Of a stretch of 64,000 bases of DNA, positions 1-9,175 are shown in pieces. The stretch comes from an uncultured Alphaproteobacteria bacterium (GTDB lineage: Bacteria; Pseudomonadota; Alphaproteobacteria; Rs-D84), in the NCBI GenBank assembly GCA_937888635.1, contig CALARG010000004.1, positions 1-64,000 of the forward strand, given 5' to 3'. Under the pieces are notes generated by a model. The model was not told the origin of the DNA, did no database searches, and was given only the letters and a program-made list of their open reading frames with translations. The translations under genes and the position numbers were made by a program. Numbering within the stretch: the first letter of the stretch is position 1; each line of letters opens with the position of its first letter.

Positions 1-929
1 TATTCTTGTTCAACCAATGTTTCAGGCAGGTCTAATTTTACTTTGTCTGCCAAGACATCCAGTAATTCGTCGCGCATTTCGCGTTGTGCAACATCTGCGT
101 ATTGTTCATTCAAGATATTGCGAATGTGTTCGCGCAGGGCTTCAACAGTTTCTTGGCCAACCTGTTTTGCCAATTCGTCATTTAATTCAGGCAAGATATG
201 TTTGCGAATTTCATGAATTTCTACGGCAAAGCGTGCATCTTGGCCCGCCAGGTTTTCGGCATGATAATCAGATGGGAATTTAACATTTACATCAAATTTA
301 TCACCAATTTTGTGCCCGATGATTTGGTCTTCAAAACCCGGGATAAATGCGCCAGAGCCCAAAATCAGGTGGTGTTTTTTTGCTTCGCCACCTTCAAATG
401 CTTCGTCATTTACAAAACCCTTGAAGTCAATAACGGCAACGTCGCCATCGGCCGCTTTGTACTTTTCGTCTTGTTTTTCTGCGACACTGCGTGATTTGCG
501 GATGTTTTCCAGTGCGGTTTCAACTTCTTTTTCGTCCAGTTCTGCAACCTTCTTAGTGACGGTGATTTTGCCCAGGTCAATTTCTGGCAATGTTGGCAGA
601 ATATCAAATTCTAATGAGTATTCTGCATCTTTGCCGATTTCCCAGCCCGCCAAGTCAGCCTTGGGTGCGCCGGCCAGACGAATTTTCTTTTCGGCGATAT
701 AGTTGTTTAAATCTTCGTTCATCAATTTGTCAATTGCTTCGCCGTATGCAGATGCATTGTATTTCTGGCGCAGAATTGATAATGGAACCTTGCCCGCGCG
801 AAAGCCTGGCATTTTAACCTTTTTGCCGTATTCTAATAAAATTTCGTCGGCTGCGGCCTGCAAATCATTCGCAGAAATCAGGCCATTAACGGAATAATGT
901 AAATCTTTGATTTTTTCTTTTTTAAACAT
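1..929 (-). CDS. tig: Trigger factor, C-terminus off the window
   Basis: Ribosome-associated chaperone and peptidyl-prolyl isomerase that meets nascent chains at the exit tunnel. About 309 residues are present and the C-terminus lies beyond base 1. The N-terminal ribosome-binding domain contains the signature around GFRAGKVPLSIL, followed by the FKBP-like PPIase domain (FKGFVNDEAFEGGEA, then FIPGFEDQIIG) and the start of the helical C-terminal domain. The start at 929 is preceded by AGGGGA at a suitable distance. In many proteobacteria tig is followed by clpP and clpX; that side is outside the window. It is separated from rpsI by a terminator and has its own promoter, so it is probably transcribed on its own from here. 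Confidence 0.96.
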   Translation of the reverse strand, partial: MFKKEKIKDLHYSVNGLISANDLQAAADEILLEYGKKVKMPGFRAGKVPLSILRQKYNASAYGEAIDKLMNEDLNNYIAEKKIRLAGAPKADLAGWEIGKDAEYSLEFDILPTLPEIDLGKITVTKKVAELDEKEVETALENIRKSRSVAEKQDEKYKAADGDVAVIDFKGFVNDEAFEGGEAKKHHLILGSGAFIPGFEDQIIGHKIGDKFDVNVKFPSDYHAENLAGQDARFAVEIHEIRKHILPELNDELAKQVGQETVEALREHIRNILNEQYADVAQREMRDELLDVLADKVKLDLPETLVEQE

Positions 930-964
930 TTGTTTCCCCTGTTAATAGTAGAATTGCCCCGTGA

Positions 965-992
965 TTATACAATGTTTTTATATGAAAGCAAT
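965..992 (-). promoter_or_regulatory. Promoter for trigger factor
   Basis: On the minus strand TTGCTT (987-992) and a perfect TATAAT (965-970) are 16 bases apart. The site lies between the rpsI terminator and the tig start, giving a 5' leader of about 30 bases. Confidence 0.6.
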
Positions 993-996
993 AATA

Positions 997-1024
997 AAAA
1001 ATCCCACCGGGGTGGGATTTTTTT
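997..1024 (-). terminator. Terminator after rpsI
   Basis: Inverted repeat built on ATCCCA/TGGGAT with A and T runs on both sides, so it can work in either direction. It closes the rplM-rpsI transcript before tig. Confidence 0.8.
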
Positions 1025-1039
1025 CTGCGCAGAAACGAA

Positions 1040-1522
1040 TTAACGTTTGCTGAACTGTGTAGAACGACGGGCCTTGCGGTAACCGTAGTGTTTACGTTCA
1101 ACAACACGGCTGTCGCGGGTCAAGAAGCCTGCAGACTTCAATACGGCGCGCAATTCTGGTTCAATTTTTTCCAGGGCCTTGGAAATACCGTGTTTTACGG
1201 CACCGGCCTGGCCAGATAAACCACCACCTTCAACAAATGCAACGATGTCATAGGCTGTTTCGCGTTTTGTAATGCCAAATGGCTGGGCGATAATCATCTG
1301 TAATACAGCGCGACGGAAATATTCCGCAGATGCTTTGCCGTTTACAGTGATGTTGCCTTTGCCCGGCATCAAGTATACGCGTGCAACAGAATCTTTGCGT
1401 TTACCTGTTGCGTATGTGGCGTCTGTTAATTTTGGTGCAACAACTTTCTTGGCGGTTGCTTTCTTTGCAGGGGCAGCTTTCTTTGCTGTTGTCTTTGCTG
1501 CTGTTTTCTTTGCTTCTGCCAT
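1040..1522 (-). CDS. rpsI: 30S ribosomal protein S9 (uS9)
   Basis: Small-subunit protein whose C-terminal tail reaches the decoding centre. The S9 core runs from about residue 35 ([14 protein letters not shown]) to the basic tail ending in STQFSKR, where the conserved terminal SKR contacts P-site tRNA. The first 30 residues are an Ala/Lys-rich extension of the kind common in alphaproteobacterial S9, which explains 160 residues rather than about 130. Its ATG shares one base with the stop codon of rplM (TAATG), so the two are translationally coupled, as in the standard rplM-rpsI operon. Confidence 0.98.
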   Translation of the reverse strand: MAEAKKTAAKTTAKKAAPAKKATAKKVVAPKLTDATYATGKRKDSVARVYLMPGKGNITVNGKASAEYFRRAVLQMIIAQPFGITKRETAYDIVAFVEGGGLSGQAGAVKHGISKALEKIEPELRAVLKSAGFLTRDSRVVERKHYGYRKARRSTQFSKR

Positions 1523-1995
1523 TATTCGCCCCTTTTGTTTTTACGATTTAAGCCTGCGAAATCAATAACTTCTGGTTTCTGGGCTTCGTGTTTATGTTCA
1601 GAACCTGCATAAACATGCAGTTTTGTTAAACGCTGGTTCGCCAATGCAACGGCTGTGCGGCGGCCCATCATGCGTTTTACAGCGTTGAAAACCAATTTTT
1701 CTGGTTTTTCTTCGCGCATCTGACCCAATGTGCGTGATTTCAATGAACCTGTCCACAATGAATGCCAGAAGAAACGATCCTTGTCAGCCTTGTGACCAGA
1801 TAATGCAACCTTGTCAGCGTTGATGATGATAACATGGTCGCCACAATCCATGTTTGGTGTCCATGTTGGCTTATGCTTGCCACGCAGGATGTTTGCGGTA
1901 TATGCCGCCAAACGACCCAATGTGCAATCAGTTGCGTCAATCAGATACCATTTGGCATCTAATTCGCACTTTTTTAACGATTTTGTCGCTGCCAT
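1522..1995 (-). CDS. rplM: 50S ribosomal protein L13 (uL13)
   Basis: Early-assembling large-subunit protein. At 157 residues it has the usual length, with diagnostic L13 segments: [15 protein letters not shown] near residue 17, [18 protein letters not shown] in the middle, and [27 protein letters not shown] towards the C-terminus. It is the first gene of the rplM-rpsI operon. AAGGAAA precedes the ATG by about eight bases and a good sigma70-type promoter lies 40-70 bases upstream. Nothing is unusual. Confidence 0.98.
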   Translation of the reverse strand: MAATKSLKKCELDAKWYLIDATDCTLGRLAAYTANILRGKHKPTWTPNMDCGDHVIIINADKVALSGHKADKDRFFWHSLWTGSLKSRTLGQMREEKPEKLVFNAVKRMMGRRTAVALANQRLTKLHVYAGSEHKHEAQKPEVIDFAGLNRKNKRGE

Positions 1996-2035
1996 TTTAT
2001 GTTTTCCTTATGGTTTTATAAATTAAAGCGCGCTT

Positions 2036-2064
2036 ATTATGCCCCACCCCCGCAGAAAAGTCAA
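2036..2064 (-). promoter_or_regulatory. Promoter for rplM-rpsI
   Basis: Minus-strand TTGACT (2059-2064) and CATAAT (2036-2041) with a 17-base spacer, about 40 bases upstream of the rplM start codon. Confidence 0.65.
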
Positions 2065-2186
2065 GAAAAATCGTTGCGGTATTATTGTACCGTATAGGGT
2101 GTTTTTTGCGTTTTGTTTTTGTTTGAAGCCAACGGGGGGTGTGGTTGTTGGTTTTTTGTTTGTTGATTGTAATTCTTGTGATATAC

Positions 2187-2219
2187 TTGTTTATAAATGA
2201 GACAATTGTGTATAAACAA
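2187..2219. promoter_or_regulatory. 9-bp inverted repeat upstream of the unknown gene
   Basis: TTGTTTATA (2187-2195) and TATAAACAA (2211-2219) are perfect inverted copies around a centre that itself contains ACAATTGT. The site ends 16 bases before the start of the gene at 2236. It could be an operator or a 5' hairpin; I recognise no regulator for it. Confidence 0.4.
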
Positions 2220-2235
2220 AAATATAAGGGAGTAA

Positions 2236-2823
2236 ATGATGTTTATTAAACCGGATCAAACCGTAGAAGATGCGATGGCAGGATATAAAAAGATGCGTGT
2301 TGAATATTTTACAAGAGCGTTGCAGAAATCTAATTTAGAAAAATTTAAAAAATTGCATCAAAATAAATATGAGATTAAGGAGGTAAAGCCACCTCGTGAT
2401 GGTGTTGCGTATTCTTGTGCCTATAAATTTCTGCATCATACTGATACGAGTTCTTGCGCCGATATTGAACAATATTGGGATAAAAATGGTAATTGTATAG
2501 GATTTATGCTTGATGGTGTGAAATACATGTTTAATAAAGAGAATTTGCTTGAACAGGGTCGTCATAATGATGCGCAAAGGTTTAAAGATGGACAAATATG
2601 TGTTGATGCCATTGAGTCATTCAAGATTCCTGAAAATAGTGAATTAGCAAAATATTTGGAACAGTATCCTGATGCAAAGGTGAAGCCATCTCATCTTGGG
2701 TGGGTAACGGAGTTGCCTGAAGATAAATATTCTAAACAAATGATATTTGCTCAAAGAGTGAAAATTTGGTCTAAGGATGGAAAATTTCTGCCGATGATAA
2801 AATCTGCACAAAAGGAAATGTAA
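2236..2823 (+). CDS. Protein of unknown function, 195 residues
   Basis: I do not recognise a family. The product has no signal peptide or membrane segment and is probably cytoplasmic. It is rich in Lys, Tyr and Phe. A central part (about residues 58-100) with three Cys, YSCAYKF, SSCADIE and NGNCIGF, reads like a compact beta fold. AAGGGAG precedes two tandem ATG codons (2236, 2239); the second has the better spacing. It stands alone between rplM and the convergent argS, has its own upstream inverted repeat and shares a bidirectional terminator with argS. Its composition is more AT-rich than its housekeeping neighbours, which could mean recent acquisition. That is an impression, not a calculation. 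Confidence 0.7.
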   Translation: MMFIKPDQTVEDAMAGYKKMRVEYFTRALQKSNLEKFKKLHQNKYEIKEVKPPRDGVAYSCAYKFLHHTDTSSCADIEQYWDKNGNCIGFMLDGVKYMFNKENLLEQGRHNDAQRFKDGQICVDAIESFKIPENSELAKYLEQYPDAKVKPSHLGWVTELPEDKYSKQMIFAQRVKIWSKDGKFLPMIKSAQKEM

Positions 2824-2825
2824 AA

Positions 2826-2850
2826 AAACGCCCGTTTGGGCGTTTCTTTA
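2826..2850. terminator. Bidirectional terminator
   Basis: AAACGCCC and GGGCGTTT around a GTTT loop, with A and T runs. It lies between the convergent unknown gene and argS and can serve both. Confidence 0.85.
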
Positions 2851-2854
2851 TAGT

Positions 2855-4507
2855 TTACATTTCATTTGGGATTGTCAGGCCCATTAAATCAATCGTTTTG
2901 GCCAATGTGTCGCGCGCAATTTGTGCGATATGCAGGCGCCCTGCCCGTGTGTCGGATGGGATGTCTTCGCGCAGGATTGGGCAATTGTGATAGAATGTGT
3001 TAATCAATTGACACAAATCATACGCATAGTTTGCAATCATATCTGTGGCGCGGTTTTCAAATGCGCTGTGTACAGTGCGTTCAAAGTCCAGTATGCCAAT
3101 TAACAGATTTCGTTCGTCGGCATTTACAGGCATATATGCGGAATTTGCGTCAAATGTTGCGCGCTTTAACACGCTGTTCAGGCGGACGGCGGTATACAGG
3201 ATGTATGGGCCGGTGCGACCTTCAAAACTGGTGACGGATGCAGGGTCAAAGATATAGTCTGAACGCACATCGTGCATTAAATCATTGAACTTTACCGCGG
3301 CCAGTGCAATTGCGCGTATTGTGTCTTCGTCCAAGGTTTTGCCAGATTCAGATACGCGTTCGCGAACGGCATCTGTTGCGATGTCTAGTATGTCAGATAG
3401 ACTGGCCACGCCACCGTCGCGGGTTTTAAATGGTTTGCCACCAGGGCCTGTTATTGCGCCAAACCCGGTATGGAACAATGTTGCGTTTGTTAAATTTGCA
3501 AGATTTGCCGCACGAAAAACTTGATTAAAGTGCAAGGTTTGACGGTTGTCCGTGAAATATCCAATCACATCTGGTGTGTCTGTGGCTGTGCGGTAATATA
3601 TGGCGGTTAAATCTGCCGCTGCATATGTTTGGGTGTCTGCACTGGTGCGCCACATCAGTGGTGGCATTGGCGCATTGTCTTCGGCGCGTTTTACATTTAT
3701 GATTTGTGCGCCATCGTCAAGTGTTAAAAGATTTTTTGATTCTAGAATTTTATGAACTGTTGGAACATGTTCCGCAATCCCGCGTTCACCCATAGTTACA
3801 TCAAAAGGCAATATGTTCATGCGCTTTAATAATGCGTCCATTTGTCCCAGTGATATTTTCATAAAGTCATTATAAATTTTTCTGTATTCTGGATTGCCAG
3901 ATTGCAATTGCGATGTTATTTCCTTGGCATGATTTAGCCAGTTTTCATCTTCTTTGGCACGTGCAGTAGACGCAGGATAATATTTGTTTAATTCGTTGGC
4001 GGTTTCTGGCATACCATATTCTAAAATCCATGCGATAATTAACCCCATTGGACGGCCCCAGTCGCCAATATGGTTGTATGAAATTGTTTTGTGCCCTAAT
4101 GTTTTTGCAATTCGGTTAAATGTGTCGCCAACAACGGTTGTGCGCAGGTGACCAATATGTAATTCTTTGCCAACGTTATATCCGCCATAATCTAGTACGA
4201 TTGTTTGTGATGTGGCAGATTTAGGTGATTGTGGTGCGCATGCAGATTGCCAGATAAATTCGTCTTTTAATTTAATGTTGATAAAACCAGGGCCTGCGAT
4301 TGATGCATCTGCAACAAAATCCAGTTCGGTTAGTTTTGGCAGAATTTCAGCCGCCAATTCGCGTGGATTTTTTCCGGCAGATTTTGCCATTACCATCGCG
4401 GCATTTGTTGAAAAATCACCAAAGTCGCGATTGCGGGGCACTTCCAGATTTACAGATGTGCCCAATTTTTCATTTATTGCATTTGATACATGTTTATATA
4501 AATTCAT
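2855..4507 (-). CDS. argS: Arginyl-tRNA synthetase
   Basis: Class I synthetase that charges tRNA-Arg. The N-terminal tRNA D-loop-recognition domain is followed by the catalytic fold with HIGH at residues 117-120 in the DYGGYNVGKELHIGH form, a variant seen in part of the bacterial ArgRS family. KPFKTRDGG occupies the KMSKS-loop position; ArgRS often lacks a canonical KMSKS. The C-terminal DALR anticodon-binding domain begins near GRTGPYILYTAVR and ends at the normal ...LMGLTIPNEM. At 550 residues the length is typical. It begins 30 bases after the sensor kinase gene with no terminator between, so it is probably co-transcribed with that two-component system. Confidence 0.97.
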   Translation of the reverse strand: MNLYKHVSNAINEKLGTSVNLEVPRNRDFGDFSTNAAMVMAKSAGKNPRELAAEILPKLTELDFVADASIAGPGFINIKLKDEFIWQSACAPQSPKSATSQTIVLDYGGYNVGKELHIGHLRTTVVGDTFNRIAKTLGHKTISYNHIGDWGRPMGLIIAWILEYGMPETANELNKYYPASTARAKEDENWLNHAKEITSQLQSGNPEYRKIYNDFMKISLGQMDALLKRMNILPFDVTMGERGIAEHVPTVHKILESKNLLTLDDGAQIINVKRAEDNAPMPPLMWRTSADTQTYAAADLTAIYYRTATDTPDVIGYFTDNRQTLHFNQVFRAANLANLTNATLFHTGFGAITGPGGKPFKTRDGGVASLSDILDIATDAVRERVSESGKTLDEDTIRAIALAAVKFNDLMHDVRSDYIFDPASVTSFEGRTGPYILYTAVRLNSVLKRATFDANSAYMPVNADERNLLIGILDFERTVHSAFENRATDMIANYAYDLCQLINTFYHNCPILREDIPSDTRAGRLHIAQIARDTLAKTIDLMGLTIPNEM

Positions 4508-4537
4508 TTCTAAAACCCTGATTCTGTGATATTTGTA

Positions 4538-5818
4538 TTATATTGGTAAAACAACCCTGACCTTTAGACCGCCGAATTCGCTGTCTTCCAGGAACAATTG
4601 GCCACCGTGATTTTCAATTGCGGTCTGGGCAATGGATAGCCCCAATCCGGTTCCGCCGGTGTCGCTGCGTCGCGCATCGTCCAGGCGCACAAATGGGCGC
4701 AGTGCATCTTTCTTGCGTTCGTCTGGGATTCCGGGACCGTCATCTTCAATAATAATTTCGGCGGTTTCGTCTGTGTCGCGTTCGGTTATTTTTATGATTT
4801 TATGCGAATACTTGGCCGCGTTTTCAATAATATTGCTGAATGCGCGTGCCAATGCCATTGGGCGGGCATAAAATTGAACCGGCGCATCAGGGAAATCAGT
4901 GATTATGCGTTTGTCAGGTGCCGCGTCGCGCGCAATGCGTGTCAGCATTGGTGGTAATTCTGTTGCCTGTTCTATTTCGGGGGCTTCGCCACGCGCAAAC
5001 GCCAGGTATCCATTTACCATTTCGGTCATACGGTCTATGTCGCGTATCAGGTCTGTATCTGTTGCGCTGTTGGTTTCAATGGCCAGGCGCATGCGTGTTA
5101 GTGGTGCCTTTAGGTCATGGCTGACCGCGTTCAGCATGTCTGTGCGTGTGCGGTTGTATCTGTCCAGGCGTTCCTTCATCGTTATCATTGATTTTGCGGC
5201 TTCGCGGATTTCTTTGGAACCGGTTGGAACAAAACCCGGTGCATCAAGGCCACGGCCAAAGCGACTGGCCGCGTGTGCAATGCGGCGAATGCTGCGCGTG
5301 TGCATGATAATAAATGGCGCAATCAGTATTGATACGATTAATATTGAACCCAATAACCAGATTAAGAATACCTCGGTACTGGTTGAATATATTCTGTACA
5401 GTGATGTGCCAAATGTCGCAATGCGATTGTCGCGTGTTGGAACATCAATGTAAACTAAACGCTTGCCACGGTCGGTGTAGATCTGTGCGCGGCGTTGCAG
5501 ACGTTTTGATAATTCTGATGCCAGTTTGCCTGTTTCATGGGCGTGATTGTCGTTATGCTTTGGGCGGTTCAGTTTGTCATGGAATGTGACATTTATACCA
5601 ATGTCGCGCGCCATTTTTTCAACGGCGTCTGTGTTGCCTTCGTCAATGAACTTGGTCATTGTTGTGATTTCGCCGGCCAATGTGCGCGCCAGTGTGTCGT
5701 GTACGCGTGACCAGTGATTACCAAAGAAAGCGTTTGCAATAATCGCCAATGCCACAATCAGTGGAATTAAAATCATCAATATTGTGCGCCATAAAAAGCT
5801 GCGTGGTGTCAATCTCAT
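4538..5818 (-). CDS. EnvZ-like sensor histidine kinase
   Basis: Inner-membrane sensor of a two-component system. Membrane segments lie at about residues 11-30 and 149-172 and enclose a periplasmic sensor of about 115 residues. A HAMP region follows (about 173-225). The H-box has the phospho-accepting His234 (AVSHDLKAPLTR). The HATPase domain has the N box (IENAAKYS, Asn333), EDDGPGIP (358-365) and GGTGLGLS (388-395). All residues needed for activity are present. The gene starts three bases after its response regulator. The signal is unknown; the periplasmic His-rich stretch near KHNDNHAHE (residues 87-95) could bind metal, but that is a guess. Confidence 0.92.
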   Translation of the reverse strand: MRLTPRSFLWRTILMILIPLIVALAIIANAFFGNHWSRVHDTLARTLAGEITTMTKFIDEGNTDAVEKMARDIGINVTFHDKLNRPKHNDNHAHETGKLASELSKRLQRRAQIYTDRGKRLVYIDVPTRDNRIATFGTSLYRIYSTSTEVFLIWLLGSILIVSILIAPFIIMHTRSIRRIAHAASRFGRGLDAPGFVPTGSKEIREAAKSMITMKERLDRYNRTRTDMLNAVSHDLKAPLTRMRLAIETNSATDTDLIRDIDRMTEMVNGYLAFARGEAPEIEQATELPPMLTRIARDAAPDKRIITDFPDAPVQFYARPMALARAFSNIIENAAKYSHKIIKITERDTDETAEIIIEDDGPGIPDERKKDALRPFVRLDDARRSDTGGTGLGLSIAQTAIENHGGQLFLEDSEFGGLKVRVVLPI

Positions 5819-5821
5819 GTT

Positions 5822-6463
5822 TTACCGTTTTTGGTTGTCGGCAGACAGGTCAATTAATTTATAGCCCTGGCCCCGAATTGTTATTATGTCTAGGGTAGAT
5901 AATACAACATTTAATTTATTGCGCAAGCGTTTTGCAACCATTGGTGATGCAGATACGATATTGCCAATTGGATGGGTTAAACTGTGCAACAGTTTCTTTT
6001 CTTCGCCAGACAGGGCCAGCAGTTTTTGTTCCCCGGTATCGGGCGCGGTCGCAAAAAAATCATTGTTGATAAGGGCCAGGCCGGTTGGCATTGTGATATT
6101 TGTGGGTTTGATAATATTGTTCAGGCGCAAAATTAATTCGCGAATTTGAAAGGGTTTTGCCAGATAGTCGTTTGCGCCACCCGATAATCCATCAATGGCG
6201 TTTTCTGGGCCCGTCATTGCCGTTAGCATAATTGTTGGGGTTTGATTGCCAGATGCACGCAGTTGTTTTAAAAAACTTAATCCGTCCATGCCGGTCATCA
6301 TTCTGTCCAATACAATCGCATCAACAGATATGCGATTTAATACATCTGTTGCGTTTTCAGCAGAATTGGCGGTAAGTATATAAAAACCATCATTGCGCAA
6401 TCCACGTGCCAGTGTATTGCGCAATATATCATCGTCATCAACAATTAAAACGGTTTTGGTCAT
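5822..6463 (-). CDS. OmpR-family response regulator
   Basis: The receiver domain (1-120) has the acidic cluster DDDD at 9-12, phospho-acceptor Asp53 in VLDRMM, Thr81 and Lys103 in AKPF. The C-terminal part (about 130-205) ends in TIRGQGYKL, typical of the OmpR winged helix, but the preceding recognition-helix region is short and divergent; the common vdvhIsrLR pattern appears as VAKRLRNKLN. It is probably the partner of the kinase encoded just downstream. The gene starts directly after the stop codon of the secreted-protein gene, without a gap, which implies coupled translation. Confidence 0.92.
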   Translation of the reverse strand: MTKTVLIVDDDDILRNTLARGLRNDGFYILTANSAENATDVLNRISVDAIVLDRMMTGMDGLSFLKQLRASGNQTPTIMLTAMTGPENAIDGLSGGANDYLAKPFQIRELILRLNNIIKPTNITMPTGLALINNDFFATAPDTGEQKLLALSGEEKKLLHSLTHPIGNIVSASPMVAKRLRNKLNVVLSTLDIITIRGQGYKLIDLSADNQKR

Positions 6464-7387
6464 TTACTTCTTTAATGGTTCAACGGCGTATTCGCCAGGT
6501 TGTATTGTGCGCATGGCGTTATTTGCGCCCATCATGTCTTCTTCGTAGACAGCGGCGCGGAATTGCATACCGCCGGTTGTGAATTCTGTTTTAAACAGCG
6601 CGTATCCTGTGCCACCGCCGGTTGTTGGACCCTGCATACCCAACGAATAATAGCCGCCAATAATGCCATAATCCAGGTCAATGTAATCAATGCTTAATAT
6701 CAAAGATACACTGCTGATACCGTCGCTGGTCATATTACAGGCGAATTCACGATTGGACAGTAACGCTTCGGAATTAACGGGGACAACAATGTCCATTACG
6801 GTTGGTTCGCAGACACGGTCAATACCGTTTACTAAAAATTCATAGGTCATACCAACAGTTGCCTTGGACAGGCCGGTTGATGTGCTGACCTGGGAAATGG
6901 TGGCCTTAGGTATTTTTACCATTGCATTTGCAATACCACTGCGTACCGGGAATGATATGCCAGATTGCAGACAATCACGCGAGAATGGGTCGGCTTCACA
7001 GATATATACGCGTGAATGCGCGTTCATCAGGAACATGTTCGTCAGGCTGTTGAACAAGAATGAACGGGTTATGCGTTCGTTTAACCTGGTGCAACCAAAA
7101 TTACGGCATATGACCATTGGGCGATCTGCAAACATTACACCGGGGTGTGCGACCTCTTCTGCGGCGCGCGCTTCATCTATGTTTTGGTCATAGTCTAAAC
7201 TGTCTGCGCGAACCATAAATTCAGATTCTGGGATAAAGTTCGGGTCGTCTGGATATGCATAGTATGATTGCACAGGTGTTTGGGTGTATATTGTTTGAAA
7301 ATCCTGATTTATAACTTCTTCGGTTGCAGAAAATGCGGAAAAACCGCAAAAAACAGTTAAAAATGCAATAGATAATGGTCTTAGCAT
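6464..7387 (-). CDS. Secreted protein of unknown function in the kinase operon
   Basis: A 307-residue protein with a clear Sec signal peptide ending near FSAFSA (about residue 21). The mature part begins with an acidic Tyr-rich stretch. It then has a domain with several Cys (CRNFGC, CEADPFSRDC, CEPT, FACN) suited to disulfides in the periplasm, and a Gly-rich segment GPTTGGGTGYA near the end. I recognise no family. It is the first gene of the operon with the response regulator, kinase and argS, so it may be an accessory or auxiliary sensor for that kinase. That role rests only on gene order. Confidence 0.75.
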   Translation of the reverse strand: MLRPLSIAFLTVFCGFSAFSATEEVINQDFQTIYTQTPVQSYYAYPDDPNFIPESEFMVRADSLDYDQNIDEARAAEEVAHPGVMFADRPMVICRNFGCTRLNERITRSFLFNSLTNMFLMNAHSRVYICEADPFSRDCLQSGISFPVRSGIANAMVKIPKATISQVSTSTGLSKATVGMTYEFLVNGIDRVCEPTVMDIVVPVNSEALLSNREFACNMTSDGISSVSLILSIDYIDLDYGIIGGYYSLGMQGPTTGGGTGYALFKTEFTTGGMQFRAAVYEEDMMGANNAMRTIQPGEYAVEPLKK

Positions 7388-7406
7388 GATATGGCCTTTT
7401 GTTCTC

Positions 7407-7442
7407 TCGTGTTGAATATTAGAACATTTTAGATATTTGTGT
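7407..7442 (-). promoter_or_regulatory. Possible promoter of the secreted protein-kinase-argS operon
   Basis: On the minus strand a TTTACA box is followed 18 bases later by TAATAT, upstream of the operon's first start codon. The match is fair only. Confidence 0.4.
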
Positions 7443-7523
7443 AAAGTGAAAATTTTTTATTGAAATTTGATATGCGTTTGTTCTACTGTTTGTGCAGAAT
7501 TAAATAAGAAAGGTGGAAAAGTA

Positions 7524-8183
7524 ATGGTTGATTTAATTATTTCTGGTGAATCAGGTAAATTGCATGCGGTGTATCATAAATCTGCCCAGCCATCGGCGCC
7601 GCTGGCGGTGGTGCTGTCGGGTAATCCGCGTCAGAAATATCATATGAACGATCGGGTTTCGTATGCTATGTTTCGTGCGTTTATGGATATTGGTTTTTCG
7701 GTGGTGCGTTTTAACTATCGTGGTGTTGGCGATTCCGAAGGGGTAATTGGAACAACATCTGAAAATATGCTGGATATCGCAACGGTGATTGACTGGATTC
7801 AAAATCATAACGAAGACAGTGACAAGATTTGGTTGGCGGGACATCAATTGGGGGCATGGTATGTATTGCAGGCGATGATGCGCCGACCCGAGATTTCAGG
7901 GTTTGCATTGGTGTCGCCTGATGCGTCTGTGTCGGACTTTGCATTTTTATCACCACGGCCAAATCGTGGGTTGTTGTTGCAGGGGGCGGCAGAATCAGAT
8001 GAAGCGCGCGCATTTGCAACGCACCTGACCCAGGTTTTGAAAAAACAGGCGCAAATTGATTTGGAAACAATTCGTGTGCGTGGCGCAGATGCAATGTACA
8101 GCCAGCCAGCAGACCTGCGCCAAATGTACAATGATTTAAAGGCCTATGTAGGACGCGAAAACGAAGAAGATAAGTTGTTGTAA
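7524..8183 (+). CDS. Alpha/beta-hydrolase homologue lacking catalytic residues
   Basis: It resembles the short alpha/beta hydrolases related to COG2945, 219 residues from the ATG at 7524, which follows GAAAGGTGGAAAAG; upstream in-frame codons lack a ribosome site. The fold is recognisable: [14 protein letters not shown] (oxyanion side), [13 protein letters not shown], the nucleophile elbow at 105-111 and late strands. The elbow that should read G-x-S-x-G reads GHQLG (106-110), so the serine is Gln108. The segment that normally carries the catalytic His (DHFF) reads ADAMY (188-192), so His is Ala190. Hydrolysis by the usual mechanism is therefore not expected; a binding or scaffolding role is possible. 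It is followed two bases later by ruvB. Confidence 0.85.
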   Translation: MVDLIISGESGKLHAVYHKSAQPSAPLAVVLSGNPRQKYHMNDRVSYAMFRAFMDIGFSVVRFNYRGVGDSEGVIGTTSENMLDIATVIDWIQNHNEDSDKIWLAGHQLGAWYVLQAMMRRPEISGFALVSPDASVSDFAFLSPRPNRGLLLQGAAESDEARAFATHLTQVLKKQAQIDLETIRVRGADAMYSQPADLRQMYNDLKAYVGRENEEDKLL

Positions 8184-8185
8184 TA

Positions 8186-9175
8186 ATGCAGAGCAAAGAA
8201 CGTTTTTTAGATGCCAATATTCCAGATGAAATGGCGGCAACAATTCGTCCGCGGTCGTTGTCTGACTTTATTGGACATGAAAGTTTGAAACAAAATCTGT
8301 CGGTGTTTGTTTCGGGTGCGCGTTCGCGTGGCGAAGCAATGGATCATGTGTTGTTGTATGGTCCCCCGGGGCTTGGTAAGACAACATTGGCGCATATTGT
8401 TGCAAATGAATTGGGGACAAACTTTCGGGCGACGGCGGCACCTATGTTGACCAAGCAGGGGGATTTGGCCGCGATTTTGACGGCGTTGGAACCGATGGAT
8501 GTGCTGTTTATTGATGAAATTCATCGTTTGCCGACCGCGATAGAAGAAGTTTTGTATTCCGCAATGGAAGATTTCAAGTTGGATATTATGCTGGGCGAAG
8601 GCCCCAGCGCAAAAAGCGTGCGTATTGACCTGCCCCCGTTTACACTGGTTGGGGCGACGACGCGTACGGGGTTGCTGTCTAATCCATTGCGCGACCGATT
8701 TGGAATTGATTTAAGACTGACATTCTATTCGCCTGAAGATTTGGCGCGGATTATTATGCGCAGTGCAAATATTCTGGGAACGCCGATTGATGCAGATGGT
8801 GCGCTGATGTTGGCGCGTTCGTCCCGTGGTACGCCGCGTATTGCAAATCGGTTGCTGAAACGTGCACGTGACTTTGCGGCGGCATTGGGAAAAAATCAAA
8901 TAACGGCTGATACGATTAAGACCACCTTGTTCCAGTTGCATATTGATGAATGCGGTTTGGATGAAATTGACCGTGAATACATGAATATGATTATCAAGTT
9001 CTATGCTGGTGGACCGGTCGGAATTGAGAATTTGGCCGCTGCGTTGTCAGAGCCGGCCGATACAATTGAAGATGTGATTGAGCCTTATTTGATGCAATTG
9101 GGATTTGTTCAACGCACACCACGCGGTCGTGTTATCACGGATGCAGGTTATAAACATCTGGGGGTGGAAAAGTAA
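8186..9175 (+). CDS. ruvB: Holliday junction branch-migration ATPase RuvB
   Basis: Hexameric AAA+ motor that works with RuvA to drive branch migration at recombination intermediates. Walker A is GPPGLGKT (59-66) and Walker B ends in DEIHR (110-114). Sensor 1 lies in VGATTRTG, the arginine-finger region in LRDRFG, and the C-terminal winged helix ends in [16 protein letters not shown]. At 329 residues the length is normal. ruvA and ruvC are not adjacent; instead the gene stands before rlpA-ybgC-tolQRA. A ruvB-ybgC-tol arrangement is common in proteobacteria, here without ruvAC. Confidence 0.98.
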   Translation: MQSKERFLDANIPDEMAATIRPRSLSDFIGHESLKQNLSVFVSGARSRGEAMDHVLLYGPPGLGKTTLAHIVANELGTNFRATAAPMLTKQGDLAAILTALEPMDVLFIDEIHRLPTAIEEVLYSAMEDFKLDIMLGEGPSAKSVRIDLPPFTLVGATTRTGLLSNPLRDRFGIDLRLTFYSPEDLARIIMRSANILGTPIDADGALMLARSSRGTPRIANRLLKRARDFAAALGKNQITADTIKTTLFQLHIDECGLDEIDREYMNMIIKFYAGGPVGIENLAAALSEPADTIEDVIEPYLMQLGFVQRTPRGRVITDAGYKHLGVEK

